Positions 44,391 through 56,581 are shown, numbered from the stretch's first letter. The stretch is DNA of 64,000 nucleotides from Candidatus Zixiibacteriota bacterium (GCA_030668485.1 DAOUTW010000001.1:1-64000), one strand, 5' to 3'. Translations and numbers: made by a program. The notes: generated by a model not told the origin, from the sequence alone.

Positions 44391-47300
44391 ATGTTAAGGT
44401 TCCGCCAAACATTATCATCGCGGATGAATCCACGATCCGTTGCGGTGATAATAACGCTATCGGCGTTGGCATTTTTAGGAAGTGCATTCGCGACTCCGGC
44501 CAATGCTGCTGAAGTATTCACCGACAAGCTTGATTATCCACCCGGCGACAATGTAATCATCACCGGTATTGATTTCAATACCTCTGAAACGGTAACCGTG
44601 CGGATTACTCATTTGGATGGGGGAACTCCTGCCACCAGTGATTATGATCCCTGGGATGTGATAGCCAACAGCTTCGGGAATTTTGAGACAATCTGGGTCG
44701 TGCCCGAAGATGCCGTAGGAGAAACATTATTGGTTACGGCAACCGGGCTGACCAGTGGATTGATTGCGACGACCACTTTCACCGATGCTACCACACTTCT
44801 CTATCTTACCTACGATAATCCGATTTGTACCAGCGCGACTTCTACGGTTTGTGCCATTCTTCTGGAAAAATGCACCGGCAGCACAACAACTCCGTTGCCC
44901 AACCGCCCCATCCTCTTTTTCATTGCCGAGGGTAATTGCGGCGTCGATGTGGGACAAGCGGCTTTGGATACAGTTTATACCGATGCCAATGGTGAGGCAT
45001 GTTCCAATCTTCCATTCCCGGATTCGGCCGGTTTGTACAGTATCAGAGCTAAATTTCTTGGCGAGGCTGTACCGGGCCATAGTGATCCTCCCAATAGTGC
45101 CTGTGATCCCGAGGCAAGAAGGCAATTGTCGGCTTCCAATGCCTGTGAGGAGGTCACGATTTCACCGAGCGCCTGTAATCAACCGCCGGTGGCGACCTGC
45201 CCCGGTGATACCAGTATTTTCCTCTGCACTCTGGGCGAAGTCTGCATCGATGGTTTCTTATGCACAGACCCTGACGGCAACCTGGAATCTTGCGATGTTT
45301 CCCTGGGAACTCTGAGCGGCGGAAGCGTTTGCTTCACGCCGACCGGCGCCGGAGTGTATACGATTACACTCGTGGCGACTGATTCGGCCGGCGCGGCCGA
45401 TACCTGCCAAACTAATGTCACAATTACTCTCAATGCCGACCCGGTTTGCAATCTTCCGGCCAACGGTGCCTATTTCGTTTGCGGTGATACGACATTCACT
45501 TTCCCCGTGTCGGCCACTGACAGCGACGGTAACCTGACCGGTTGCAGCATGACCAGCGGCCCCGGAACTTTCGACGGCAGTAATTGGATCTTTACGACGA
45601 CCGGAGCGGGCGTATATAGCGCAACCTTTGAATGTGCCGATGATTGCGGTGCTACCTGTGGCGGAACGGTTAGCATCACGGTTAATTATAATGCGGCTCC
45701 GGTTGCAGTTTGCCCCGGCGATACGACTATTTTTGTTTGCGACCTTTCACCCCTGACTCTATCGGGATTCACCTGCACCGATGTTGATGCCAATCTGACC
45801 ACCTGCGCCGTGGACAATGGAACCCTGTCCGGCGATCAGGTGACATTCACTCCGGTACCGGGCGTCAATACAATAGCACTCACAGCGACCGACGTCTGCG
45901 GAGCGACCGATAATTGTCAGACCAGTGTGACGGTTGTCGTCAATACTGCTCCCGTGGCAACCTGCCCCGGCGATACGAGCATATTCGTCTGCGATCTGTC
46001 GCCGATCACATTATCCGGATTCACCTGCACCGATGTCGATGCTAACTTGGCAACCTGCGCTGTTGATAACGGAACCTTATCCGGCGATCAGGTCACGTTC
46101 ACTCCGGTAGCGGGCGTCAACACCATCACCCTCACAGCGACCGATGCCTGCGGAGCGACCGACAATTGTCAGACTACAGTAACAATAACCGTTAACAGTC
46201 CGCCGGTTTGTAACTTCCCGCCATCGCAAACTTTCTTCGTCAGCGGTGACACTACTCTGACTTTCCCGATTTCGGCCACCGACCCCGACGGCAACCTTGT
46301 CGGATGTACCAAAACCAGCGGTGACGGAACCTTTGACGGCAGTACCTGGACTATTACCACGACCGGTCCGGGAACCTATACGGCTACCTTCGAGTGCGAA
46401 GATGCCTGTGGTGAAATCTGTGGCGGCGAAGCCAGTGGCGGTGTTATCTCGATGGTAATAACCTATAACCGGCCACCGGTAGCGAGTTGTCCCGGCAACC
46501 AGAGTCTCTTTGTCTGCGATCTGTCCCCGATCACTATCGGCACCTTCAGTTGCATTGACCCTGACGATAATCTTCTGTCATGCACCGTTGATAACGGGAC
46601 CCTTACCGGTGATCAGGTTATCTTTACGCCGGTAGTAGGTGTCAATACCATTACCCTCATTGCGCTGGATGATGCCGGCGCGGCTGACACATGTCAGACC
46701 CAGATTACGATAACTCTCAATAGCGACCCGGTTGCATCATGTCCGGGTGATACCACCATATTTGTCTGTGATCTTTCACCACTCACGCTTCCCGGATTCG
46801 TTTGCAGCGATGTCGACGGCAACCTGGCGTCTTGCAACGCTACCGGAGGCACGCTTAGCGGTGATCAGATCACGTTTACCCCGATAGTCGGTGTCAATAC
46901 CATTACCCTCACAGCCACCGACTCTTGCGAAGCGACCGATAATTGCCAGACCATTGTTACAATCGTTCTCAATACTCCGCCGGTGGCGACCTGTCCCGGC
47001 GATACCACCATATTTGTTTGTGATCTGGCGCCTTTGACGCTCTCTGGATTCTCATGCTATGATTCCGATGATAACCTGACCTCATGCGATGCTTCGACCG
47101 GAACCTATTCAGGCGGACAGGTTACGTTCACTCCGGTAGCTGGCGCCAACACTATTACACTCACAGCGACCGATGCCTGCAGCGCCACCGATGATTGTCA
47201 AACCAATGTAACAATCATCCTCAACGGCCCGCCGGTGGCAAATTGTCCCGGCGATACGGCGGTTACATTTACTTGCGAGGCGTCAGAGATCTGTTATGGT

Positions 47301-50300
47301 TCGGGGTTCACTTCGAGTGATCCGGACAATAACATCGTTAGCGAAACGGTCAGTCATGGCACCTTGAACGCCGGAGCGGTTTGCTTTACGCCCGATACTG
47401 CCGGCGTCTACTCAATCATTTATACCGTTACCGATGCCTGTGACGAAGTCGATGCCTGCACATCACTCGTCACGGTCAGTTATGTTAACGAAGCCCCGGT
47501 GGCAAGCTGTCACGGCGATACGACGATATTTGTCTGCGATCTGTCTCCGATTACATTATCCGGATTCACCTGCACTGATGTTGATGATAATCTGACGTCC
47601 TGTGCCGTGGACATTGGAACACTCACCGGCGATCAGGTCACCTTTACGCCGGTAGCCGGGGCTAATATCATTTCTCTGACTGCGACCGATGCCTGCGGCC
47701 TGACAGACGATTGCCAGACAACGGTGACGGTGGTGCTGAACCAGCTTCCATATGTAAATGTTGAGGTACCTGAGGATGATTCGGTCTTCTTGAATACCGC
47801 AATAGAATTATGCTATACGGTGGGTTATGGCGATCCGGATTACCCGCAATACCAGGGCGAGCCTGTGGCTGAATTGATAAGCGGGCTCGGGACTTTGGTT
47901 GATCACCAACTATGCTTTACTCCGATCGACGGTGTCGATACCTGCTACTGGTTTATAATTCAGGTCTATGATTCCTGCTGCGCAGGCCCGGGATACCCCA
48001 CTGCTGAGCCGTCGCTCGATACGAGTGTTGTGGATTCTTTCTGCGTAACGGTCACCTTCAATGATTCACCGTTGACAGATTGCCCGCCTCCGATTGATAC
48101 TTTTGTGTGCGAGTTGACGCCAATCACCGTATGTGGGTTCGATTGCGCTGACCCTGATGATAATCTGGTCTCGTGCGAAACCAATTATGGGCCTCTCGCG
48201 AGTGGGTGTATTACATTTACGCCGTCCGGAGGTGAGAACTATATTATTCTTACCGCTACCGATGCCGGCGGCATGACAGATATTTGTTCCACACTTGTGG
48301 CCGTAACGCTGAATAGCCCGCCGATAGTCTCCTGTCCCGGCGATACGGCGGTGACGTTTACCTGCGAACCGTCAGAGATATGCTATGGCTCCGGATTCAC
48401 TTCATCCGATCCGGATGACAATATTGTCAGCGAGACGGTCAGTCTTGGAACTCTGGTTGCCGGCGCGGTTTGCTTCACACCCGATACGGCCGGTGTTTAT
48501 AGCATAATCTTTACTGCAACCGACGCCTGCGACGAAATCGATGTCTGCACAACGCTTATAACGGTCTCTTATGTAAACAGCCCGCCGGTGGCCGAATGCC
48601 CGCCTGCGATTGATACCTTTATGTGTGCCATTGCGCCGATCACAGTCAGCGGTTTTACCTGTAGCGACCCCGATTACAATCTGCTGTCATGCGAAACCGT
48701 CCCCGGTCCGCTGACCGGCGGTTCGGTGACCTTCACTCCGGTAGAGGGTGTGAATTATATCGTCCTGACAGCCACTGATGAATGCGGCGAAACCGATATC
48801 TGCACCACTCAAGTGAATGTGACACTCAATCAGGGACCGGATGTGGAATGTCCGGCCAATATTACCTACACCCTCTGTGATCTCGAACAAATCTGCGTCA
48901 GCGGGTTTGTTTGTACCGATCCGAACGATAATCTTCTATCCTGCGAGGTGGTTGGGCATACTCTCGATAACGGTACGGTATGCTTCACTCCGGTCGAGGG
49001 AGAGAATGACCTGATGCTGGTGGCCACCGATGCCTGCGGCATAATCGATTCCTGTCACACCATCGTTACGGTCAATCTGATCCCGGGGCCCTCAATCGAG
49101 GATGTCACGGTTAATACGTCATTATGTGCTGCCGGGGATGTTTGTGTTGATCTCCCGACTGTAACCGGTGGAGCGGCGCCGTTTACCTGGACCTTCGATG
49201 GCGATCTGGTGACCGACGCGATTTGCTTTAATTTTGCCGATGACGATTCCGCTTCCGGACAGTTGATGGTTACCGATAGTTGCGGAAGAAGCGCTACCGC
49301 CACCGTATCAGTCACCGCGACAGTCAATACACCGCCGGTGGCGACAATTGATATCACCAATTCAATATTTGCCTGTGAGCCGGGTTTCGGTGTCAAGTTC
49401 TTAATGACTATCGTTGACCCCGACAATGGTCTCACGGTCACCGCTAATCTGGGTAACTTTGATGGCGCCGATTCGTCGATGAATTATGTCATCAATACCG
49501 CCGGTGAATACTGTGACGTCGTTATCGTCGCCGATAGCTGCGGACTGGCCGACACTCTCAGCTATTGCTTCACGGTAACGTTCAATTCCGATCCCGAGTG
49601 CCCCTTCATTGAGGATCAATTATTCACTCAGTGTGATCCGGAGGGAGTTGTCATTCCTGTCTTTGCCACCGATGTCGATGACAATCTTGTGGATTGCGTC
49701 GTCTCTCAGGGGCCCGGAGAAATGATTGACGGGATGTGGCACTACACGCCATCGGGCGATGAAACGGTCGCGGTTACGATCACCTGCATTGATTTCTGCG
49801 GTGCCTTCTGCGAAACCAGCTTTACGGTCGAGTTCGATATTAATGACGGCCCGATACCCAGTTGCCCGGATAATATGTTCAGAGCCATGTTCGCTCTAAC
49901 GGAAATTTGCGTGGGCGGATTCTCATGTGATGATCCGGATGATAACCTGGTCTCCTGCCGGGTGATTTATAACGAAGCCGAAATCCCGCTGGTCGGTGAC
50001 GAGGTTTGTTTCACACCCGATTGGGGCGATAATGACATCTATCTGATCGCGGAGGATGCCTGCGGTGAAGCCGATACCTGCATGACTACGGTCATGGTAA
50101 CGGAACTATCCAGTTGCCCGATTGTGGTGATCGAGAAAACCCACGGAACGATTCAGGGTCATTATGAGGAAGTTTCGCTGACATATCAGAGCGATCCTGT
50201 CGCCGGTATTCCGGAAATTGGCGGATTCGATTTCCTGATCGCCTATGATGCCTCGGCCCTCACCTTTACCGAGGCAGAGCCCGGTCAGCTTCTCGAAGAC

Positions 50301-51599
50301 TGCGGTTGGGAATACTTTACTTACCGCTATGGTGTCGACGGCAATTGCGGCGATGCTTGCCCGTCGGGACTGTTGCGAATCATTGCGATTGCTGAGACCA
50401 ACAACGGTCCCAACCATCCCCTCTGCTACGGACCGCCCGATGCCGATCCACATCAACTGGCGACATTGACATTCTTCGTCACCAATGACAGGACTTTTGA
50501 ATGTCAGTATACTCCGATCAGATTCTTCTGGGCTGACTGCTCCGACAACGCCGTTTCGAGCATTGATGGTGACAGCCTGATCATCGACAGCAAGATATAT
50601 GACTTCGAAGGCAATCTGATCTGGGAAGAAGACGATGACGATCAATTCCCAGAAGACGAAAGGATACCGTTTGTCGGCGCTCCTGATTTCTGTCTTGAAG
50701 GCGACAAAGTGACGCCGTTCCGATGCCTGGAACTTTATTCGGGTGGCATTGATATCGTTTGTGCCGATTCTATTGACGCTCGCGGTGACATAAATGTTAA
50801 CGGTGTTCCCAACGAGGTTGCTGACGCCGTTATGCTGACCAATTACTTCCTAAACGGACTCAGCGCCTTTGGCAGCCATGTCGAGTCATCGATTGCAGCC
50901 TCCGACGTCAATGCCGACGGAGTTGCTCTCTCGGTCGCTGATCTGGTCTACCTGGTGCGGGTTATTTCCGGCGATGCGCCGCCGTATACCAAGCAGATCC
51001 CGAACAACAACTTCGATGTCACGACCAGCATGGATGATCATAACTTGACGATTAACTACAGTTCGGCTGCCGAGGCAGGTGCCGTCTTGATGGTCTTCGA
51101 TGTCGATGGATTCATTGGCATACCGACAGTCGGAAACGGAGCCGAGGGTATGGATGTCAGTTATAACCTGAGTGATAACCAACTCAGGGTTCTGGTTTAC
51201 AATATCGGCGAAAACTCTATCGCTTCAGGTAACAATGCCTTGGCGATGATTCCCGTAGATGGCCGTATAACTCTGGTTGAAATGGAAGTCGCCGATTATC
51301 ACGGTCGGGTTATGAATGTCAACATTCAAAACCTGCCGGATCGTTTTGAACTTCGCCAGAACTATCCCAACCCGTTCAACCCGACCACCACCATCGAATT
51401 TTCGCTCTCCGCCGAATCGGATTGGACGCTGACGGTATACGATATTCTGGGCCAGGTTGTCGATCGCTGGAACGGTCACGATCAACCGGGTGCTATCCGC
51501 GTTGACTGGGATGCCTCGGACAAAGTCTCGGGAATCTACTTCTACCGGGTTGAGGCTGGAATCTATAATCAGTCGAAGAAGATGATGCTCTTAAAATAA
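44391..51599 (+). CDS. Giant secreted protein: Ig-like repeats, cohesin-like and dockerin-like domains, sorting domain
   Basis: A 2402-residue exported protein. Signal peptide (VAVIITLSALAFLGSAFATPANAA), then an N-terminal Ig-like domain. Residues ~263-1905 hold about 19 tandem repeats of ~80-90 residues. Most are of one type, with openings like PPVATCPGDTTIFVCDLSP, a central DVDDNLTSC and an ending TATDACGATDNCQ. Each carries several cysteines, probably paired as disulfides. Residues ~1905-2080 look like a cohesin-type domain (VSLTYQSDP, IGGFDFLIAYDAS). Residues ~2130-2200 form a dockerin-like pair (DINVNG, SDVNADG). The end has the FCB sorting domain (NYPNPFNPTTTIEFS, GIYFYRVEAG). Ribosome site GGGGAAG. 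Likely a long surface adhesin or scaffold; ligand unknown. Confidence 0.9.
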   Translation: MLRFRQTLSSRMNPRSVAVIITLSALAFLGSAFATPANAAEVFTDKLDYPPGDNVIITGIDFNTSETVTVRITHLDGGTPATSDYDPWDVIANSFGNFETIWVVPEDAVGETLLVTATGLTSGLIATTTFTDATTLLYLTYDNPICTSATSTVCAILLEKCTGSTTTPLPNRPILFFIAEGNCGVDVGQAALDTVYTDANGEACSNLPFPDSAGLYSIRAKFLGEAVPGHSDPPNSACDPEARRQLSASNACEEVTISPSACNQPPVATCPGDTSIFLCTLGEVCIDGFLCTDPDGNLESCDVSLGTLSGGSVCFTPTGAGVYTITLVATDSAGAADTCQTNVTITLNADPVCNLPANGAYFVCGDTTFTFPVSATDSDGNLTGCSMTSGPGTFDGSNWIFTTTGAGVYSATFECADDCGATCGGTVSITVNYNAAPVAVCPGDTTIFVCDLSPLTLSGFTCTDVDANLTTCAVDNGTLSGDQVTFTPVPGVNTIALTATDVCGATDNCQTSVTVVVNTAPVATCPGDTSIFVCDLSPITLSGFTCTDVDANLATCAVDNGTLSGDQVTFTPVAGVNTITLTATDACGATDNCQTTVTITVNSPPVCNFPPSQTFFVSGDTTLTFPISATDPDGNLVGCTKTSGDGTFDGSTWTITTTGPGTYTATFECEDACGEICGGEASGGVISMVITYNRPPVASCPGNQSLFVCDLSPITIGTFSCIDPDDNLLSCTVDNGTLTGDQVIFTPVVGVNTITLIALDDAGAADTCQTQITITLNSDPVASCPGDTTIFVCDLSPLTLPGFVCSDVDGNLASCNATGGTLSGDQITFTPIVGVNTITLTATDSCEATDNCQTIVTIVLNTPPVATCPGDTTIFVCDLAPLTLSGFSCYDSDDNLTSCDASTGTYSGGQVTFTPVAGANTITLTATDACSATDDCQTNVTIILNGPPVANCPGDTAVTFTCEASEICYGSGFTSSDPDNNIVSETVSHGTLNAGAVCFTPDTAGVYSIIYTVTDACDEVDACTSLVTVSYVNEAPVASCHGDTTIFVCDLSPITLSGFTCTDVDDNLTSCAVDIGTLTGDQVTFTPVAGANIISLTATDACGLTDDCQTTVTVVLNQLPYVNVEVPEDDSVFLNTAIELCYTVGYGDPDYPQYQGEPVAELISGLGTLVDHQLCFTPIDGVDTCYWFIIQVYDSCCAGPGYPTAEPSLDTSVVDSFCVTVTFNDSPLTDCPPPIDTFVCELTPITVCGFDCADPDDNLVSCETNYGPLASGCITFTPSGGENYIILTATDAGGMTDICSTLVAVTLNSPPIVSCPGDTAVTFTCEPSEICYGSGFTSSDPDDNIVSETVSLGTLVAGAVCFTPDTAGVYSIIFTATDACDEIDVCTTLITVSYVNSPPVAECPPAIDTFMCAIAPITVSGFTCSDPDYNLLSCETVPGPLTGGSVTFTPVEGVNYIVLTATDECGETDICTTQVNVTLNQGPDVECPANITYTLCDLEQICVSGFVCTDPNDNLLSCEVVGHTLDNGTVCFTPVEGENDLMLVATDACGIIDSCHTIVTVNLIPGPSIEDVTVNTSLCAAGDVCVDLPTVTGGAAPFTWTFDGDLVTDAICFNFADDDSASGQLMVTDSCGRSATATVSVTATVNTPPVATIDITNSIFACEPGFGVKFLMTIVDPDNGLTVTANLGNFDGADSSMNYVINTAGEYCDVVIVADSCGLADTLSYCFTVTFNSDPECPFIEDQLFTQCDPEGVVIPVFATDVDDNLVDCVVSQGPGEMIDGMWHYTPSGDETVAVTITCIDFCGAFCETSFTVEFDINDGPIPSCPDNMFRAMFALTEICVGGFSCDDPDDNLVSCRVIYNEAEIPLVGDEVCFTPDWGDNDIYLIAEDACGEADTCMTTVMVTELSSCPIVVIEKTHGTIQGHYEEVSLTYQSDPVAGIPEIGGFDFLIAYDASALTFTEAEPGQLLEDCGWEYFTYRYGVDGNCGDACPSGLLRIIAIAETNNGPNHPLCYGPPDADPHQLATLTFFVTNDRTFECQYTPIRFFWADCSDNAVSSIDGDSLIIDSKIYDFEGNLIWEEDDDDQFPEDERIPFVGAPDFCLEGDKVTPFRCLELYSGGIDIVCADSIDARGDINVNGVPNEVADAVMLTNYFLNGLSAFGSHVESSIAASDVNADGVALSVADLVYLVRVISGDAPPYTKQIPNNNFDVTTSMDDHNLTINYSSAAEAGAVLMVFDVDGFIGIPTVGNGAEGMDVSYNLSDNQLRVLVYNIGENSIASGNNALAMIPVDGRITLVEMEVADYHGRVMNVNIQNLPDRFELRQNYPNPFNPTTTIEFSLSAESDWTLTVYDILGQVVDRWNGHDQPGAIRVDWDASDKVSGIYFYRVEAGIYNQSKKMMLLK

Positions 51600-51623
51600 T
51601 ACAGTGATTTAGAGTAAAACAAT

Positions 51624-51655
51624 AAAGGCCGATTTTGATATCGGCCTTTTTTTTA
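51624..51655. terminator. Bidirectional intrinsic terminator
   Basis: Perfect 10-bp arms AAAGGCCGAT (51624-51633) and ATCGGCCTTT (51640-51649), followed by a T-run on the plus strand. It sits between the convergent giant gene and the minus-strand ATP-grasp gene. Confidence 0.88.
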
Positions 51656-54637
51656 TCTGTTTTCCTGTGGCTTGATCACAATACCCTGACCGCTGTGGCC
51701 GTTCATCTTTATTGTCAGTGGCGAATCGAAACGAAGGTGACGGGTATATTCCCTTTTCTTGTAAGGCGGTATTTGCTGCAACCAGGCCCAGTCGATAAAC
51801 TCACCGCTTTTTTCGTTATTGACTGTGAAATACCCGATTTGAAAGGCATTGAGGTTCTGGAAGAAATGAGTCCCCTGCGAAGGGGCGACATTCATGTCGT
51901 CAAATCCTGTTTCCAAAATAGTACGCGCCCCCGAAATCTCATCCCACGCAACCGGGATACCGAGCCAGGGATCAGCCGATCCCCAGCGACCGATTCCGAT
52001 TAAAAGATACGGCCGCGATTGCTCGCCTAATTCGAGATTATAAAGCGCCACCTCGCGGGCGATCTCAACCGTCTTGGAACGATCGAATCCCTCCATCTCA
52101 ACCATGACGATATCGTAAATATCATCGATATGCCCATTGCCGAGCACTTTCGAGCTGCGACAGATAAGACGATCCGGCGAGATGTCGTTCAGCATCAAAT
52201 GATCCTGCTCCTGCATTAATACCATCGGCCGTAGTTGCAAGACTCGGAATTCTTTTGGCTGACCGGGAGGCGCCGAGAGGTTGACCGAAAATTCTATTTC
52301 AACCGGGGTGCTCATTCCCCACCGAGCAAGTTCAAGAATACGATCAATTATCTCCGCCAGGGGAAAAGAACCCTGCTTTAGAATAGGCGCAAAACTAACG
52401 ATCCTCAGACCCTGCCGCGAGACGCCGTCATAGATGGCATTGTTTTCGGCCGAATAGGTCGAACCCAGGGCTCCGAGCACACTGTCATTCTCGGCCACGT
52501 CAAGGCCCAACCGCAATATAGCCATCCGATCCCGAGGCGTATGATCGGCATCGGTCGGGCTCATGTCGAGGGCATAAAACTCCCGCTGCGAATAATGAAT
52601 CAGATCCTCGATAGAAGAGTGCTGCACCTGCCTCTTGGGATACCGTGGACAGAATCGGAGCGTCAGTCCGCCCTCTACAACCATAAATCCCAATCCCAGA
52701 GCGGCTGATACGATGCCGTCCTCAGGCTTCATCGGTTTGACCGGATAAAAATTATGCGAACGGGCGACACCGGAAAAGTCCGGGTAAAAACGATTACCAT
52801 GATGGCAACCGATAAGTTTCTGAATCATTACTGCCATTTTTTCTTCTTCCAGCCGGTAGGGCGTCGCTTTGAAATAACTCTTGGCATGGCGAAAGAAAGT
52901 CGAGGCATAAACCCGTTTTACCGCCGCCATCAATTCCTCGAGGCGAACTTCAGGATCTTGATGGTTGTTCGGCAGCATCCTGGTCTCATAAACCCCGGCA
53001 AACGGCTGATACTGTGAGTCTTCAAAAAGGCTGGAAGAACGAACGGCCAGGGGATAGGCAACCACGCCGATGAGTTCACGCAGCCATTCTATCGCGTTTT
53101 CAGGAAGAGGGGCCTCAAGAAATCTCCGGACGATCTCATCGTCATCATCGGAACTGATAGCAAAATCCCCGAGGTCGTTCTGTTCCATGAAATCATCGAA
53201 GGTATCGGTTTCCAGAATGACCGTCGGAGGGACCGAAATACTGATATCTTCAAACTCATCCTGAATTCCGGAAATATTCAAAAGGGTATCCATAAATGCC
53301 AGGCCGCGTCCTTTACCGCCCAGCGATCCGGAACCGAGATGAGTGAACTCGTTCTCGGGGTCATACTCCTTCGGGTCGAAATCGGAAATGATACCCCGGT
53401 GTTGAGCCATCTGATATTCGCGCAAGAATGATATCAGCGCCTTGCGCAATTCGCTGACCGAAGCATAATCGGAAACCTTCTGCGGGCGCAGCATATGCGC
53501 CAGGTAAAACTCCGTGCGGGCTTTTAGCCAGTTGGAAAAGTGATTCCGTTCGGCATGATACAAAAGGCTTTCATCCGGTATCGTCCGGATCTTTTTCCGC
53601 AGTTCACCCAGATCATGAGCCCGGTCGACCTCGGTGCCATCGGGAAGACAGAAGATAAAATCGTCAAAACTGAAATATCTTTTGGTGAATTTGCCGACTT
53701 TGTGCAACAGCCGCGGGGAATCTTTCTTTATGAATGAAACGCCGATATCGTGGGCCACCGCTTCCATCTCAGCATCATTCGATTGCAGAAGTATAGGAAT
53801 GTCGAGATGACTCTTCTTGACATTTTTGGCGAATTCAATGCCCGCCTCAGGATCGGAGACGCCGTTGCGGGGAAATCGAATGTCAGAAATAATCCCCAGA
53901 ATGGTTTCATGATAGGTCTCGAAAAACGACCAGGCTTTCTCATAATTATCGCATAACAGGATCTTCGGACGAGCCCGCATCCGCAGCATCTTGTGAGCCA
54001 GGTTAACCCCTTCCTCGATCACATTCTGAGAATGTCGCATAACCTGAGTGTAGACCAGGGGAAGATATGACGAGTAAAATTTGACACTATCCTCGATCAG
54101 AATAATCGACTGCACTCCGACCAGCTTGGTGTCGCGCTCAATATTGGCCAGGTCCTCGATACATTTGATAATAGCCAGCAGGATTCTGAAATTCCCCTGC
54201 CACATAAAAACCTTATCGAAGCGGGAGAGATCGTGATGTGCCGTCAGATCATTGAGTTCACGATTATCATAGGTGAGAAGCACTAGCGGTTTGGTTATCC
54301 CCGCCTCCCGAACCCGCCGGGCGAATTCGAGAACATGCATATCTTCCAGGTGAAGCGTTGTCAAAATCAGATCGCAGCGACCGTCTTCATTGACAAAATC
54401 GAGCGCTTCGCGGCCGCTTGAAACTCTTCGGATATCGGGCGGATGAGAAAGGTTCAGGCCCATGAATTCGTTTATCAAGAGTTCGTAAAGGCCACCTTCT
54501 TCCCCGAGGATAAACGAATCGTACAGGCTGGAGACCATCAGGATGTCTCTAATCCGAAAACGCATCAATTCATGAAAACTGATGAAGGGGTTAATGTTTC
54601 CGTGATTTAAAAAGATACGACCGTTTTCTTTCGTCAC
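51653..54637 (-). CDS. Receiver-linked PPDK/PEP-synthase-type ATP-grasp protein
   Basis: A 994-residue protein. Residues ~25-160 are a degenerate receiver (acceptor position reads LTTLHL, no Asp). Residues ~175-345 are a second receiver with plausible intact residues (LIEDS, ISDIRFP, LLQSND, IKKDS). Residues ~430-810 are the ATP-grasp domain of pyruvate phosphate dikinase/PEP synthase: GGKGRGLAF, AVRSSSLFEDSQYQPFAG and a closing FRVLQLRP. After it comes a ~170-residue module shared with the two other paralogues here (IGRWGSADPWLGIPV, then SQGTHFFQN). The phosphohistidine domain and PEP-binding barrel are absent, so it cannot run the full PEP-synthase cycle. It may phosphorylate or bind another partner under two-component control. 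Confidence 0.85.
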   Translation of the reverse strand: MTKENGRIFLNHGNINPFISFHELMRFRIRDILMVSSLYDSFILGEEGGLYELLINEFMGLNLSHPPDIRRVSSGREALDFVNEDGRCDLILTTLHLEDMHVLEFARRVREAGITKPLVLLTYDNRELNDLTAHHDLSRFDKVFMWQGNFRILLAIIKCIEDLANIERDTKLVGVQSIILIEDSVKFYSSYLPLVYTQVMRHSQNVIEEGVNLAHKMLRMRARPKILLCDNYEKAWSFFETYHETILGIISDIRFPRNGVSDPEAGIEFAKNVKKSHLDIPILLQSNDAEMEAVAHDIGVSFIKKDSPRLLHKVGKFTKRYFSFDDFIFCLPDGTEVDRAHDLGELRKKIRTIPDESLLYHAERNHFSNWLKARTEFYLAHMLRPQKVSDYASVSELRKALISFLREYQMAQHRGIISDFDPKEYDPENEFTHLGSGSLGGKGRGLAFMDTLLNISGIQDEFEDISISVPPTVILETDTFDDFMEQNDLGDFAISSDDDDEIVRRFLEAPLPENAIEWLRELIGVVAYPLAVRSSSLFEDSQYQPFAGVYETRMLPNNHQDPEVRLEELMAAVKRVYASTFFRHAKSYFKATPYRLEEEKMAVMIQKLIGCHHGNRFYPDFSGVARSHNFYPVKPMKPEDGIVSAALGLGFMVVEGGLTLRFCPRYPKRQVQHSSIEDLIHYSQREFYALDMSPTDADHTPRDRMAILRLGLDVAENDSVLGALGSTYSAENNAIYDGVSRQGLRIVSFAPILKQGSFPLAEIIDRILELARWGMSTPVEIEFSVNLSAPPGQPKEFRVLQLRPMVLMQEQDHLMLNDISPDRLICRSSKVLGNGHIDDIYDIVMVEMEGFDRSKTVEIAREVALYNLELGEQSRPYLLIGIGRWGSADPWLGIPVAWDEISGARTILETGFDDMNVAPSQGTHFFQNLNAFQIGYFTVNNEKSGEFIDWAWLQQIPPYKKREYTRHLRFDSPLTIKMNGHSGQGIVIKPQENR

Positions 54638-54953
54638 TTATCTATCCCGCCGCCGGACGCGCCGCCTAAGCGATATACCGCGGTACCGGCTATGATGAAA
54701 ATGTTATCGGTTTCTTATCTGTCAATATACAACCAAATCTGCCGTATCAGAACCTTATTCTACGCCAAGCCGGTCACGCCGACATCAACGACCCGAAGTA
54801 TCTACAAATTAATTACGGGATGAAATAAAGGGCTAATGGTCCCTTCCTCGCCCCGATTTAATAAATGCCCATACGGAAAAACGGAGCGATTAAAAAACTC
54901 GCTCCGTCTTCCATTTACCAAGGCGAATTGGTAATACTCGGAATAATTCCGGT
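54638..54953. other. Intergenic region between ATP-grasp gene and gdhA
   Basis: Upstream region of the minus-strand ATP-grasp gene plus the gdhA terminator (54877-54907). No gene, and no promoter that I could fix. Confidence 0.5.
54877..54907 (-). terminator. Intrinsic terminator of gdhA
   Basis: Perfect 9-bp arms ACGGAGCGA (54881-54889) and TCGCTCCGT (54899-54907); on the minus strand the stem is followed by UUUU. About 47 bp after the gdhA stop. Confidence 0.8.
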
Positions 54954-56363
<1,410 letters not shown>

Positions 56364-56527
56364 TCACTTGCCCTACAATTCAATCAAAGGTGAAAAAGAT
56401 CAAAGAGGTGCCAAAATCACCTCAAAGTATGGTTCTGATAATGACTTAGAACCAAATTACAGCAACCTATTGATCTTAATATAGATATTATCGGCCATAC
56501 TGCAATAAGTAATACTATGTATTAATA

Positions 56528-56563
56528 AGGGTGATTTACCCTATAAACAAGTATAGTTATACT
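56528..56563. promoter_or_regulatory. Two short dyads between gdhA and the LuxR-type gene
   Basis: AGGGT-N5-ACCCT (56528-56542) and AGTATA-GT-TATACT (56550-56563), in AT-rich DNA just downstream of the LuxR-type gene and upstream of gdhA. Candidate operators; the first could alternatively be a weak terminator stem. Confidence 0.35.
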
Positions 56564-56581
56564 AAATACAGGGGTGGTGAA

